In this document: positions 1 through 6,534 of the stretch, piece by piece
Position numbering within the stretch: position 1 is the first letter of the stretch
Layout: every line of letters starts with the position of its first letter
Origin: JAVBNJ01 sp031551625
Lineage (GTDB): Bacteria; Bacteroidota; Bacteroidia; Bacteroidales; UBA932
Length of the DNA: 18,694 bases
Reading direction: 5' to 3'
Assembly (NCBI GenBank): GCA_031551625.1
Contig: JAVBNJ010000069.1
Span: forward strand, 1 to 18,694
Translations under genes and position numbers: made by a program
The notes under the pieces: generated by a model
What the model was told of the DNA's origin: nothing
Database searches by the model: none
What the model saw: only the letters and a program-made list of their open reading frames with translations

Positions 1-100
1 ATGTGATGCTCTCGCCGCAGTAAATACTATAGGAATCCTGTGCTTGTGCTGCCACTGCAATATAGAGCAAAGTGGCTAAAATAAAAAAATGTTTTTTCAT
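1..100 (-). CDS. Secreted protein of unknown function, N-terminal part only
   Basis: The reading frame starts with ATG at 100 on the minus strand and runs off the left edge after 33 codons. It begins MKKHFFILATLLYIAVAAQA, a clear Sec signal peptide with a basic start, a hydrophobic core and an A-Q-A/Q cleavage region, followed by mature residues QDSYSIYCGESIT. The start lies 13 bases past the stop of the upstream secreted-protein gene, so the two are probably co-transcribed. The visible mature part is too short to assign a family. I infer an exported (periplasmic or outer surface) protein. Confidence 0.7.
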   Translation of the reverse strand, partial: MKKHFFILATLLYIAVAAQAQDSYSIYCGESIT

Positions 101-113
101 ATTTGTAGTAGTT

Positions 114-806
114 TTATTGATTTTTTAAAATTCGTAATGCCGGTGCACTTCCTGTACATAGCAAAATGGCGGCTGTACTGGCTTTGCAGTTAACAATACC
201 CGGGCATTTTGTTTCGTCGGTAATTTTTGTGTAAAATTTATTCCCGGTGTTGTAAAATGTATAAGGGGCCGTATTGATAGTAGTAATACTGCCGCCGCTA
301 TCAGTCAACAAAAATGGCGGAGTGCCGTGCAGCACTACCTTATTAATTTCTGTACTCGACGGAAATTGTAAGTTTGGCGGATAGTCGGTTGCAGAAGCAC
401 AAAAACTGAATTGCTTATCGGTTATATTTAATTTTAATGTCACACGGGTGCGGAATTGTTGGTTGGTCTGTCGTTTACTACCGTGTACCCATACCCCGGA
501 AGTATTACCCGGTTCAAAGTAATAAGCCGGCGTGTAGCTGGCGCTGCTGCCGTTATTGGTAACTGTGGCAGCACTCAACCCAGCACGGGTCCAGCTACCC
601 TTGGATCCGTTTGCATTTACCGGCTGGTAATCGACAAACACCCACACTGTGTCGCGATGATTGGCCGTGCGCGAACTCCACGACAAGTCGAAGGACACGA
701 TCTTGCTGCCATAATTATCGACTTTTGAGTTAGCAATAGTCACGCTGCTTTGCGCGCTGACCGTTAAGTTTGCCAACATAATTGTTAGTAAAAAAATTTG
801 TTTCAT
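114..806 (-). CDS. Secreted protein of unknown function (230 aa)
   Basis: The protein opens with a signal peptide (residues 1-19, MKQIFLLTIMLANLTVSAQ) and the rest looks soluble and beta-rich, with many Ser, Thr, Asn and aromatic residues and no further membrane segment. A region around residues 35-75 (FDLSWSS, RDTVWVFVDYQP, GSWTRAGL) and a later stretch (SATDYPPN, HGTPPFLL, CPGIVNC, residues about 137-207) resemble, from memory, a module found near the start of large secreted Bacteroidetes surface proteins. I cannot confirm that match. Cysteines are confined to the C-terminal half. The protein ends soon after the CPG stretch, so it may be a short stand-alone version of that module. It is first in a probable two-gene operon with the partial secreted gene downstream. 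The nearest good promoter lies about 360 bases upstream, giving an unusually long leader. Confidence 0.75.
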   Translation of the reverse strand: MKQIFLLTIMLANLTVSAQSSVTIANSKVDNYGSKIVSFDLSWSSRTANHRDTVWVFVDYQPVNANGSKGSWTRAGLSAATVTNNGSSASYTPAYYFEPGNTSGVWVHGSKRQTNQQFRTRVTLKLNITDKQFSFCASATDYPPNLQFPSSTEINKVVLHGTPPFLLTDSGGSITTINTAPYTFYNTGNKFYTKITDETKCPGIVNCKASTAAILLCTGSAPALRILKNQ

Positions 807-857
807 AGTTGTGTATTTTAATTAACTAATTTTTTAGTTATTATTGAAATTGCTTCT

Positions 858-926
858 CAGCAGCTATTGGGGTTGTTTTACGATACAAACAAACACGATA
901 CAAATTTTATAAAGCAACCCCTGCTG
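858..926 (-). repeat. Inverted repeat / hairpin in the leader of the secreted-protein operon
   Basis: GGGGTTGTTTTA (869-880) pairs with TAAAGCAACCCC (910-921) at 11 of 12 positions with the twelfth a G-T pair. CAGCA (858-862) pairs with TGCTG (922-926) after a six-base bulge. The loop holds CGATACAAA twice, 15 bases apart (881-889 and 896-904). It sits 50-120 bases upstream of the 230-aa secreted-protein start. There is no T-run, so it is not a standard terminator. Confidence 0.5.
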
Positions 927-958
927 CAAATTTTTATTCGCAGCCTACACCGTTTCAG

Positions 959-985
959 TCTGTGCAATTCGCTTAATCTGCGGGC
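959..985. repeat. Short-period intergenic repeat (TCTGTGCAA type)
   Basis: Three degenerate 9-base units follow each other: TCTGTGCAA, TTCGCTTAA, TCTGCGGGC. This resembles the 'AATCTGTGTAATCTGCG' style of dispersed intergenic sequence I know from Bacteroidetes genomes. There is only one copy in this window. Confidence 0.35.
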
Positions 986-993
986 ATAAAAAG

Positions 994-1067
994 AAACGTG
1001 GACTGTAATTTATTCCAACATGAGGTTCTGCATTACCCAACCAGTAAATAAACTAACATCCACGTTT
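994..1067. repeat. Perfect 9-bp inverted repeat
   Basis: AAACGTGGA (994-1002) and TCCACGTTT (1059-1067) are perfect inverted copies, 56 bases apart. They may form a stem in a leftward transcript or mark a decayed element. A 34-codon minus-strand frame (1010-1114) lies almost entirely in the loop. No transposase is visible. Confidence 0.4.
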
Positions 1068-1123
1068 GCTGTGAAAGCTATTCTTACTAGTTGTTGAAAT
1101 TTTGCAGATTTCATGTTAAAGAC

Positions 1124-1142
1124 AAGAAGCATTTCGCTTCTT
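1124..1142. repeat. Small hairpin near the leader start
   Basis: AAGAAGC (1124-1130) pairs perfectly with GCTTCTT (1136-1142) around a five-base loop. On the plus strand a short T-rich stretch follows. On the minus strand it lies about 30 bases after the predicted transcription start and could act as a 5'-end stem or attenuator. Confidence 0.35.
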
Positions 1143-1175
1143 TTACCATACATTAAAGAACATCCTGATTTATTG

Positions 1176-1206
1176 CAAATGTAAAACAAAAATTTTAATT
1201 GACAAA
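1176..1206 (-). promoter_or_regulatory. Bacteroidetes-type promoter reading leftward
   Basis: On the minus strand TTTG (1206-1203) is followed by 19 bases and then TACATTTG (1183-1176). This is a full match to the Bacteroidetes primary-sigma pattern TTTG-N19-TAnnTTTG. Transcription would start near 1169 and run about 360 bases before the 230-aa secreted-protein gene at 806. Confidence 0.65.
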
Positions 1207-1236
1207 TAGAAAAGTGTTAAAGTTTGTTAAAATAGC

Positions 1237-1244
1237 TATCTTTG
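1237..1244 (+). promoter_or_regulatory. -7 element of the panB promoter
   Basis: TATCTTTG matches TAnnTTTG and lies 60 bases before the panB start. No good -33 element is found at the usual spacing. It is divergent from the leftward promoter at 1176-1206, so about 30 bases of AT-rich DNA separate the two cores. Confidence 0.6.
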
Positions 1245-1303
1245 CATAAATTTTATGAGCGATGAGTTCAGAAGGGCATCATTCATAATTCATAACTAAA
1301 AAC

Positions 1304-2119
1304 ATGTCTGTAGAAGGAAAGAAAAAAGTGGTGACAACCCACTCGCTATACGAAATGAAACAGCGTGGCGAAAAGATTGCCATGCTTACCGTATATGATT
1401 ATACAATGGCGCGTATCATGGATACGGCGGGTGTCGATATTATGCTGGTGGGCGACTCGGCGGCCAACGTAATGGCCGGCTACGAAACCACGTTGCCCAT
1501 TACGCTCGACCAAATGATTTATCATGCACAAAGTGTGGTGCGGGCGGTCAAAAACCCAATGGTGGTGGTCGATATGCCTTTCGGTACATATCAAGGCAAC
1601 TCTAAGGAAGCGCTGTCGTGCGCCATACGCCTGATGAAAGAGAGCGAAGCCGATGCCGTGAAACTCGAAGGCGGTGCTGATGTTATAGAATCCGTACGCC
1701 GTATTCTCTCGGCAGGCATCCCCGTGATGGGCCATCTGGGCCTTACGCCGCAATCGATTCTGAAATTCGGTACCTATTCCGTACGTGCCAAAGAAGAAGA
1801 AGATGCCAAACGCCTGATCGATGATGCACACTTGCTCGAAGAAGCCGGCTGTTTTGCCATTGTGTTAGAAAAAATTCCTGCAACTCTAGGTGCACAAGTG
1901 GCCAAAGAATTGCGCATTCCGTTGATTGGCATTGGTGCCGGCAATGGTGTAGATGGGCAAGTGTTGGTGTCGCATGATATGCTGGGTTTGAATAAAGAAT
2001 TTTCGCCACGCTTCCTGCGTCGCTACCATAACCTCTACGACGAGATGCAGCAAGCGTTTCAGCATTATGTGAAAGATGTGAAGTCGGGCGATTTTCCAAG
2101 CGATAAAGAGCAGTACTAG
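1304..2119 (+). CDS. panB: 3-methyl-2-oxobutanoate hydroxymethyltransferase (PanB)
   Basis: PanB transfers a hydroxymethyl group from 5,10-methylene-tetrahydrofolate to 2-oxoisovalerate, giving ketopantoate, the first committed step to pantothenate and CoA; it is cytosolic. The protein has 271 residues, near the usual 260-280, and carries the family signatures along its whole length: LTVYDY (29-34), LVGDSAANVM (48-57), VVVDMPFGTYQ (87-97), AVKLEGG (118-124), GHLGLTPQS (143-151), VLEKIP (187-192) and GIGAGNGVDGQVLV (209-222). The expected Mg2+ ligands fit D51, D90 and E122, and the conserved catalytic-region Glu fits E189. The ATG has no Shine-Dalgarno site, which is normal in this phylum. The RluA-type gene follows 46 bases later on the same strand, so they may share a transcript; panC and panD are not in the window. 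Confidence 0.97.
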   Translation: MSVEGKKKVVTTHSLYEMKQRGEKIAMLTVYDYTMARIMDTAGVDIMLVGDSAANVMAGYETTLPITLDQMIYHAQSVVRAVKNPMVVVDMPFGTYQGNSKEALSCAIRLMKESEADAVKLEGGADVIESVRRILSAGIPVMGHLGLTPQSILKFGTYSVRAKEEEDAKRLIDDAHLLEEAGCFAIVLEKIPATLGAQVAKELRIPLIGIGAGNGVDGQVLVSHDMLGLNKEFSPRFLRRYHNLYDEMQQAFQHYVKDVKSGDFPSDKEQY

Positions 2120-2152
2120 AAATTAGAATTTCAAAAATAAAAAATTAGAAAT
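2117..2152. repeat. AT-rich short repeat between panB and the RluA-type gene
   Basis: AAATTAGAA occurs twice within this 46-base gap, and the first copy begins at the panB stop codon. It is similar in style to the other short-period intergenic sequences in the window. I see no terminator here. Confidence 0.3.
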
Positions 2153-2165
2153 GTTGTTTGAATAG

Positions 2166-2915
2166 ATGGCAGAACAAGCAAGCAATAATCAACGAGTACC
2201 ACTTTCCTATAAAGAAACAGAAGGTCTTATATTGTATGAAGACAATCACATCATTGCTATAAACAAGCGGGTGGGCGACATTGTACAGGAAGACAAAACC
2301 GGCGACACGTCGCTCGACGAACACCTGAAAGCATTTATTAAAGAGCGCGACAACAAACCCGGCGGCGTATTTATCGGTGTGCCACATCGCTTAGACCGCC
2401 CTGTGAGCGGTGTTATCCTGTTTGCCAAAACCAGTAAGGCATTAGAGCGGTTAAACGATATGTTTAAAGACGGCGAAATGCACAAAACCTATTGGGCTAT
2501 TGTGCACGACCGACCGTCGAAAGATACTGCCTTGCTCACCCACCACCTGCAACGCAACGAACGGCAAAACAAATGCTATGCCTTTGCAGGCCCTGTGCCT
2601 CGCTCGAAAGAAGCGCGGTTGCAATATACATTAATTGACAGTGGCGAGAATTATTACTTGCTCGAAGTAAAATTATTTACCGGCCGCCATCACCAAATAC
2701 GTTGCCAGTTGGCGGCTATCGGCTGTCCCATAAAAGGTGACCTGAAATACGGTGCCCGCCGTTCCAACCACGATGGCAGTATCTCGCTGCATGCCCGTTG
2801 CATTTCGTTTATACATCCCGTCAAAAAAGAACCGGTTACAATCGTAGCACCGGTGCCCGACGACAACCTCTGGAAATGGTTTGAAGCAAGGCAGCAAGCG
2901 CAACAAGTGGATTAA
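2166..2915 (+). CDS. RluA-family RNA pseudouridine synthase
   Basis: This enzyme isomerises uridine to pseudouridine in rRNA or tRNA. The catalytic motif is HRLDRPVSGVILFAKT at residues 74-89, with the nucleophilic Asp at D77, where most relatives read HRLDxxTSG. The second family motif appears as FTGRHHQIRCQL with IGCPIKGDLKYGA after it (about residues 172-197), the GRxHQIR block of RluA enzymes. At 249 residues it has no room for an N-terminal S4 RNA-binding domain, so it resembles the short RluA/TruC-like members. The exact target base cannot be read from the sequence. It lies 46 bases after panB on the same strand, and its 3' end faces the 3' end of the AGCS transporter gene. Confidence 0.93.
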   Translation: MAEQASNNQRVPLSYKETEGLILYEDNHIIAINKRVGDIVQEDKTGDTSLDEHLKAFIKERDNKPGGVFIGVPHRLDRPVSGVILFAKTSKALERLNDMFKDGEMHKTYWAIVHDRPSKDTALLTHHLQRNERQNKCYAFAGPVPRSKEARLQYTLIDSGENYYLLEVKLFTGRHHQIRCQLAAIGCPIKGDLKYGARRSNHDGSISLHARCISFIHPVKKEPVTIVAPVPDDNLWKWFEARQQAQQVD

Positions 2916-3089
2916 AAATTGCAACAAGCGCAACATTAATCCTATCGTTAAAAACGACTCTTCTTTTCGTTATAGTAGCGACCTACTTCTTTGTTCAAGC
3001 AAATGCAAGGCTCTTGCCAAGGTCGCGCACATTAAAATTATTGTGACTGAATTGGAAGTTATTATTTCGCATACTATTTAGTTTTACTA

Positions 3090-4424
3090 TTACAAACATC
3101 CGATTTGCTTCGTCTCTTCACGAATTACACGGCTCAGCACAATAAGAGCCAGCACATTGGGTATAACCATTAATGCATTGAAAATATCGGAAAAGTTCCA
3201 CACGACTTCGAGCGTTGTAGTAGCCCCAACGAAAACCAGAATAACCCAGACAATACGATATAAGAGAAGCCCTTTACCTCCCGTCAGGTATTCGAGACAA
3301 CGTTCCCCATAATACGACCATCCAAGCAGGGTGGAAAAAGCGAAGCATACCAGGCTGACAACAATAAATACGTTCCCCAATGGAATAGTACTGAATGCCT
3401 GGTACGTAATCTGCGAGCCCTTTAAGCCGGCAAATACGTCCGGCATTTTTAACATGCTGCTCACCACCACAACGCCGGTAAGCGCACATACTACCACCGT
3501 ATCCCAAAAGGTACCGGTCATTGACACCAAACCCTGTTCGGCCGGAACATTTGTTCTGGCCGCCGCTGCTGCAATAGGTGCAGAGCCCATCCCCGATTCG
3601 TTCGAAAACAACCCGCGGGCTATCCCATAGCGGGCGGCCAGCATAAAACCACCGCCCAGAATACCACCGCCTACTGCCGCCGGTTCAAAAGCGCATTTAA
3701 CAATTAACGAAATAGCCGGAACTATAAAATTGTAATTGAGCAGAAGCAACAGTAAACAACCTGCAATGTACAGTACAGCCATCAGGGGTACAAGCTTATT
3801 GCATACGGAAGCAATGGATTTGATACCGCCTATAATAACAATAGCTACAAGGAATGCGGCAACCAGCCCGGAAATCCAGGTTGGTATATCTGTAGCTTTA
3901 TTCAGCACATCGGAGAATGAATTGGCTTGCGCCATGTTGCCGATGCCAAACGAAGCCAGTACTGCAAACACACAAAACGCACCGGCCAGGAATTTTGATT
4001 TGACACCTTTTTCCAATGCATACATCGGGCCGCCAAGGTAAGTCCCCTTGGGGGTAACACTCCGGTATTTCACAGCCAGTACCGCTTCACCGTATTTTGT
4101 AGCAATACCGAAAATACCGGTAACCCAACACCAGAAAATAGCCCCCGGACCGCCAAGCGTGATGGCCGTGGCCACTCCCACAATATTACCTACTCCAATT
4201 GTTGCCGCCAAGGCAATCATCAACGAGCTGAAGTGCGACACATCGCCTGGTTTGGTCGCATCGGATTTTTTAAATGACAACCGGATTCCTTTCCCCACAT
4301 ACCGTTGAATGAATCCGGTGCGAAATGTAAGGAATACATGGGTTCCCAACAAGACAACTATCATAAACCAACCCCACAAAAAGGTATTGGCTTCCGACAG
4401 AAGTTGTGAAAAAAAGTTTGTCAT
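3090..4424 (-). CDS. AGCS-family sodium:amino-acid (alanine/glycine) symporter
   Basis: This inner-membrane carrier of the alanine or glycine:cation symporter family imports small neutral amino acids with Na+. The 444 residues are close to the usual 440-540, and about 10-11 hydrophobic helices are visible. Family signatures include GNIVGVATAITLGGPGAIFW (about residues 79-98), WVTGIFGIATKYGEAVLAVKYR (about 100-121), GGPMYALEKG, NESGMGSAPIAAAAA and EQGLVSMTGTFWDTVVVCALTG. The start at 4424 (MTNFFSQLLSEANTFLWGW) leaves a short cytoplasmic lead before the first helix, as in relatives. It is a single-gene unit, divergent from the LemA operon across 123 bases and convergent with the RluA-type gene. 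I see no clear promoter element for it and cannot tell the preferred substrate. Confidence 0.95.
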   Translation of the reverse strand: MTNFFSQLLSEANTFLWGWFMIVVLLGTHVFLTFRTGFIQRYVGKGIRLSFKKSDATKPGDVSHFSSLMIALAATIGVGNIVGVATAITLGGPGAIFWCWVTGIFGIATKYGEAVLAVKYRSVTPKGTYLGGPMYALEKGVKSKFLAGAFCVFAVLASFGIGNMAQANSFSDVLNKATDIPTWISGLVAAFLVAIVIIGGIKSIASVCNKLVPLMAVLYIAGCLLLLLLNYNFIVPAISLIVKCAFEPAAVGGGILGGGFMLAARYGIARGLFSNESGMGSAPIAAAAARTNVPAEQGLVSMTGTFWDTVVVCALTGVVVVSSMLKMPDVFAGLKGSQITYQAFSTIPLGNVFIVVSLVCFAFSTLLGWSYYGERCLEYLTGGKGLLLYRIVWVILVFVGATTTLEVVWNFSDIFNALMVIPNVLALIVLSRVIREETKQIGCL

Positions 4425-4516
4425 ATTTCTAATGGTTAGATTTTAAGGCAATAAAAATAATAATTATTGTTGAAAGTAGAAAATAAATACCGGTAAAAGT
4501 GATTCGTTTTTATTGC

Positions 4517-4524
4517 TACCTTTG
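4517..4524 (+). promoter_or_regulatory. -7 element of the LemA-TPM operon promoter
   Basis: TACCTTTG is a full match to TAnnTTTG. It lies 23 bases before the chosen lemA ATG, leaving a short leader. No clear -33 TTG is found at 19-21 bases. Confidence 0.6.
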
Positions 4525-4547
4525 TAAAAAAATATTAATTGTACAAT

Positions 4548-5144
4548 ATGAAACTTTCTAAAACCCTTATCACCACACTGATTATTGTAGGTATCGTCTT
4601 AATCATTGCTCTCTGGGCGACCAGCGGCTATAACGGGCTTGTGCGCGCCGACGAAAACGCGGTTAAAGCATGGTCGCAAGTCGAAAATGTGTACCAACGC
4701 CGCGCCGATCTTATCCCGAACCTGGTGGCTACCGTAAAAGGCTATGCCAAGCACGAGAGCGAGACATTGGAAGCCGTTGTCGCAGCCCGTTCCCGCGCTA
4801 CGCAAGTAACAGTTGACCCGAACAAACTGGATGCAGAGAGCCTTCAAAGATTTCAACAAGCGCAAGGCGAACTAAGCGCCGCATTGGGACGCCTGTTGAT
4901 GATTACCGAAAACTACCCCGACCTCAAGGCCAATCAGAATTTCCTGCAATTACAGGCGCAGTTGGAAGGTACAGAAAATAGAATTGCAGTGGAGCGTAAA
5001 AATTTCAACGAAGCGGTGCAAACCTACAATGTGAAAGTTCGCCGTTTCCCCACCTCTATGATTGCCGGCCTGTTCGGCTTTGAAAAGAAAGCTTATTTCG
5101 AAGCGCAACCGGGCAGCGAAACAGCGCCTAAAGTAGAATTTTAA
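4548..5144 (+). CDS. LemA family membrane protein
   Basis: LemA-family proteins are small helical proteins held in the inner membrane by one N-terminal helix; their molecular role is not settled. Here residues 7-23 form the membrane helix, and the signature RRADLIPNLV (51-60) followed by VKGYAKHE is the family hallmark. The rest is long amphipathic helix, ending with AVQTYNVKVRRFPTSMIAG and FGF before a short tail. At 198 residues it is of normal size. I use ATG at 4548 (MKLSKTLI). A TTG nine bases upstream would add only three residues and lies within the first bases after the likely transcription start. The first TPM gene begins 2 bases after the stop. The LemA-TPM pairing recurs in many bacteria and suggests a joint envelope role, here inferred. 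Confidence 0.94.
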   Translation: MKLSKTLITTLIIVGIVLIIALWATSGYNGLVRADENAVKAWSQVENVYQRRADLIPNLVATVKGYAKHESETLEAVVAARSRATQVTVDPNKLDAESLQRFQQAQGELSAALGRLLMITENYPDLKANQNFLQLQAQLEGTENRIAVERKNFNEAVQTYNVKVRRFPTSMIAGLFGFEKKAYFEAQPGSETAPKVEF

Positions 5145-5146
5145 TT

Positions 5147-5584
5147 ATGAGCACAGCAAAATTGTTCTCGAAAGAACAGCGCCTTTCCATTGTGGATGCC
5201 ATCAAAGCTGCCGAGAAAAAAACATCGGGCGAGATACGGGTACACATTGAGGGAAAGTGCCGCGGCGAAGCCACCCACCGGGCTGTCCGGTGGTTTCATC
5301 AACTCCGGATGGACAACACACAAGCCCGCAATGGTGTGCTAATATACCTTGCCGTACACTCGCGCAAGTTTGCCATTATTGGAGACGAGGGTATCAACAA
5401 GGTGGTACCCGAAGGCTTCTGGGACAATGTAGCAAAACGGATGCAAGAGGCGTTTACTTCGGGTCAATTTGTAGAAGGAATTATGTTGGGTATTTCGGAA
5501 ACCGGCCGGTTGCTGAAGCAGTACTTCCCTTACACCACCGATGATATAAACGAGCAGCCCGACGATATTTCGTTTGGTAATTAA
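5147..5584 (+). CDS. TPM-domain protein, cytosolic type
   Basis: A 145-residue protein made up mainly of one TPM (YgcG-like) domain. Visible features are LSIVDAIKAAEKKTSGEIRV (13-32), the motif that begins such domains, then GVLIYLAVHSRKFAIIGDEGINKVVP (about 64-89) and a final helix with GIMLGISETGRLLKQYFP. There is no signal peptide or membrane helix, unlike the next gene product, so this copy should sit in the cytosol or on the inner face of the membrane. Some TPM domains have been described as acid phosphatases, but function is uncertain across the family. The gene starts 2 bases after lemA and ends 22 bases before the second TPM gene, so the three form one operon. Confidence 0.88.
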   Translation: MSTAKLFSKEQRLSIVDAIKAAEKKTSGEIRVHIEGKCRGEATHRAVRWFHQLRMDNTQARNGVLIYLAVHSRKFAIIGDEGINKVVPEGFWDNVAKRMQEAFTSGQFVEGIMLGISETGRLLKQYFPYTTDDINEQPDDISFGN

Positions 5585-5606
5585 TACTGTTACACATTCA
5601 TCCAAA

Positions 5607-6398
5607 ATGAGAAAATTATTATTTATAACCAGCTGTTTGCTGTTTCTTACAAGTGGGGAACATATCTGGGGACAGGTACCGAACCGCCCTGAACCACCCC
5701 AACTGGTGAATGATTTGGCCGCATTGTTTTCGGCACAGGAGCAAGCAGCTTTTGAAAACACGCTACGGATTTTCAACGATACCACTTCTAATCAAATTGT
5801 AATTGTTACGGTCAACGATTTGGGCATGTATACGGCCGCACAGTTCGCCTACGAAATAGGAGAACAATGGGGAGTGGGGCAACAGAAATTCAATAACGGG
5901 GTGGTTATCTTAATCAAGCCGAAAATCGGTAACAGCTACGGCGAAGCTTTTATTGCCACCGGCTACGGCTTGGAAGGAGTACTTCCCGATGCCACTTGCA
6001 CCGAAATTGTAAATAACGAAATGATTCCTTATTTCCGCCACAACGATTATTATGGCGGCGTTAAAGCAGCGCTGGATGTACTACTTCCGATTGTGGCCGG
6101 AGAATATAGCTATAAAAATTACAACCGGCCAAACATGACCGGCCTGTATATTTTTATCGGATTATTTGCACTGTTCTTCCTGTTAGTAATAATCGCTATT
6201 ATCAAAGGCGGCAATAATAATCACATGTCGTCGGGGCGTCGGGGCAATGGCGATTTATGGAAAGGTATCTTGCTCGGGAGTATGCTCTCCGGCGGAAGCC
6301 GGAACAGTGGTTCGTCATGGGGCGGTTCGTCCGGAGGCAGCTTTGGCGGATTCGGCGGCGGTAGTTTCGGCGGCGGCGGCGGTGGTGGCCGTTGGTAA
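5607..6398 (+). CDS. TPM-domain protein, exported with membrane anchor and Gly-rich tail
   Basis: A YgcG-like protein of 263 residues. In order it has a signal peptide (1-23, ending HIWGQ), a TPM domain (about 33-165, with LVNDLAALFSAQEQAAFE, SNQIVIVTVND, NGVVILI, ATGYGLEGVLPD), a membrane helix (178-199, GLYIFIGLFALFFLLVIIAI) and a low-complexity Gly/Ser tail ending GGGGGGGRW. The domain order and the tail are typical of the family. The TPM domain should face the periplasm. I chose ATG at 5607 because it starts the signal peptide directly. An in-frame TTG at 5574 overlaps the previous gene and would add 11 polar residues. It is last in the LemA-TPM-TPM operon. Confidence 0.92.
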   Translation: MRKLLFITSCLLFLTSGEHIWGQVPNRPEPPQLVNDLAALFSAQEQAAFENTLRIFNDTTSNQIVIVTVNDLGMYTAAQFAYEIGEQWGVGQQKFNNGVVILIKPKIGNSYGEAFIATGYGLEGVLPDATCTEIVNNEMIPYFRHNDYYGGVKAALDVLLPIVAGEYSYKNYNRPNMTGLYIFIGLFALFFLLVIIAIIKGGNNNHMSSGRRGNGDLWKGILLGSMLSGGSRNSGSSWGGSSGGSFGGFGGGSFGGGGGGGRW

Positions 6399-6402
6399 GT
6401 GC

Positions 6403-6516
6403 GCCTAGTGTCTCGTCGCCAAGTGGATTAAAGTCGGTAACTTGGGCTTTATAGTCTGCTTCGGCTTTTATTTCGTAGAATAAGTTTAGTACCGCTGTAA
6501 GAAAATTTAAAAACAA
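6403..6516 (-). pseudogene. Antisense coding remnant with a YEIKA motif
   Basis: The minus strand of this gap reads MFLNFLTAVLNLFYEIKA, then EADYKAQVTDFNPLGDETLGA, before running into the antisense of the TPM gene. The peptide looks like real protein, but the frame has no promoter and lies opposite the Gly-rich coding end. A similar peptide (SYEIKANVDDTSEITD) is read on the same strand at 7246-7362. I take both as leftovers of one unknown gene family. Confidence 0.35.
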
Positions 6517-6534
6517 ATGATATCGAGTAATTAC

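Noticed and set aside
456..728. Plus-strand frame opposite the 230-aa secreted protein
   Set aside because: The minus-strand frame has a signal peptide and sensible composition; the plus-strand peptide is a shadow.
994..1067. Complete insertion sequence with 9-base ends
   Set aside because: The enclosed DNA is only 56 bases; it has no transposase and no visible target duplication.
2949..2970. Terminator candidate TCGTT-AAA-AACGA followed by a pyrimidine stretch
   Set aside because: The stem has only five A/T-rich pairs and the following stretch CTCTTCTTTTC is interrupted; too weak to call between the two converging genes.
2881..3081. Small plus-strand frame overlapping the end of the RluA-type gene
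   Set aside because: It overlaps a real gene in another frame, has no promoter, and its peptide has no recognisable pattern. The 2916-3089 gap holds only a repeated GCAACAAGCGCAACA piece and small stems.
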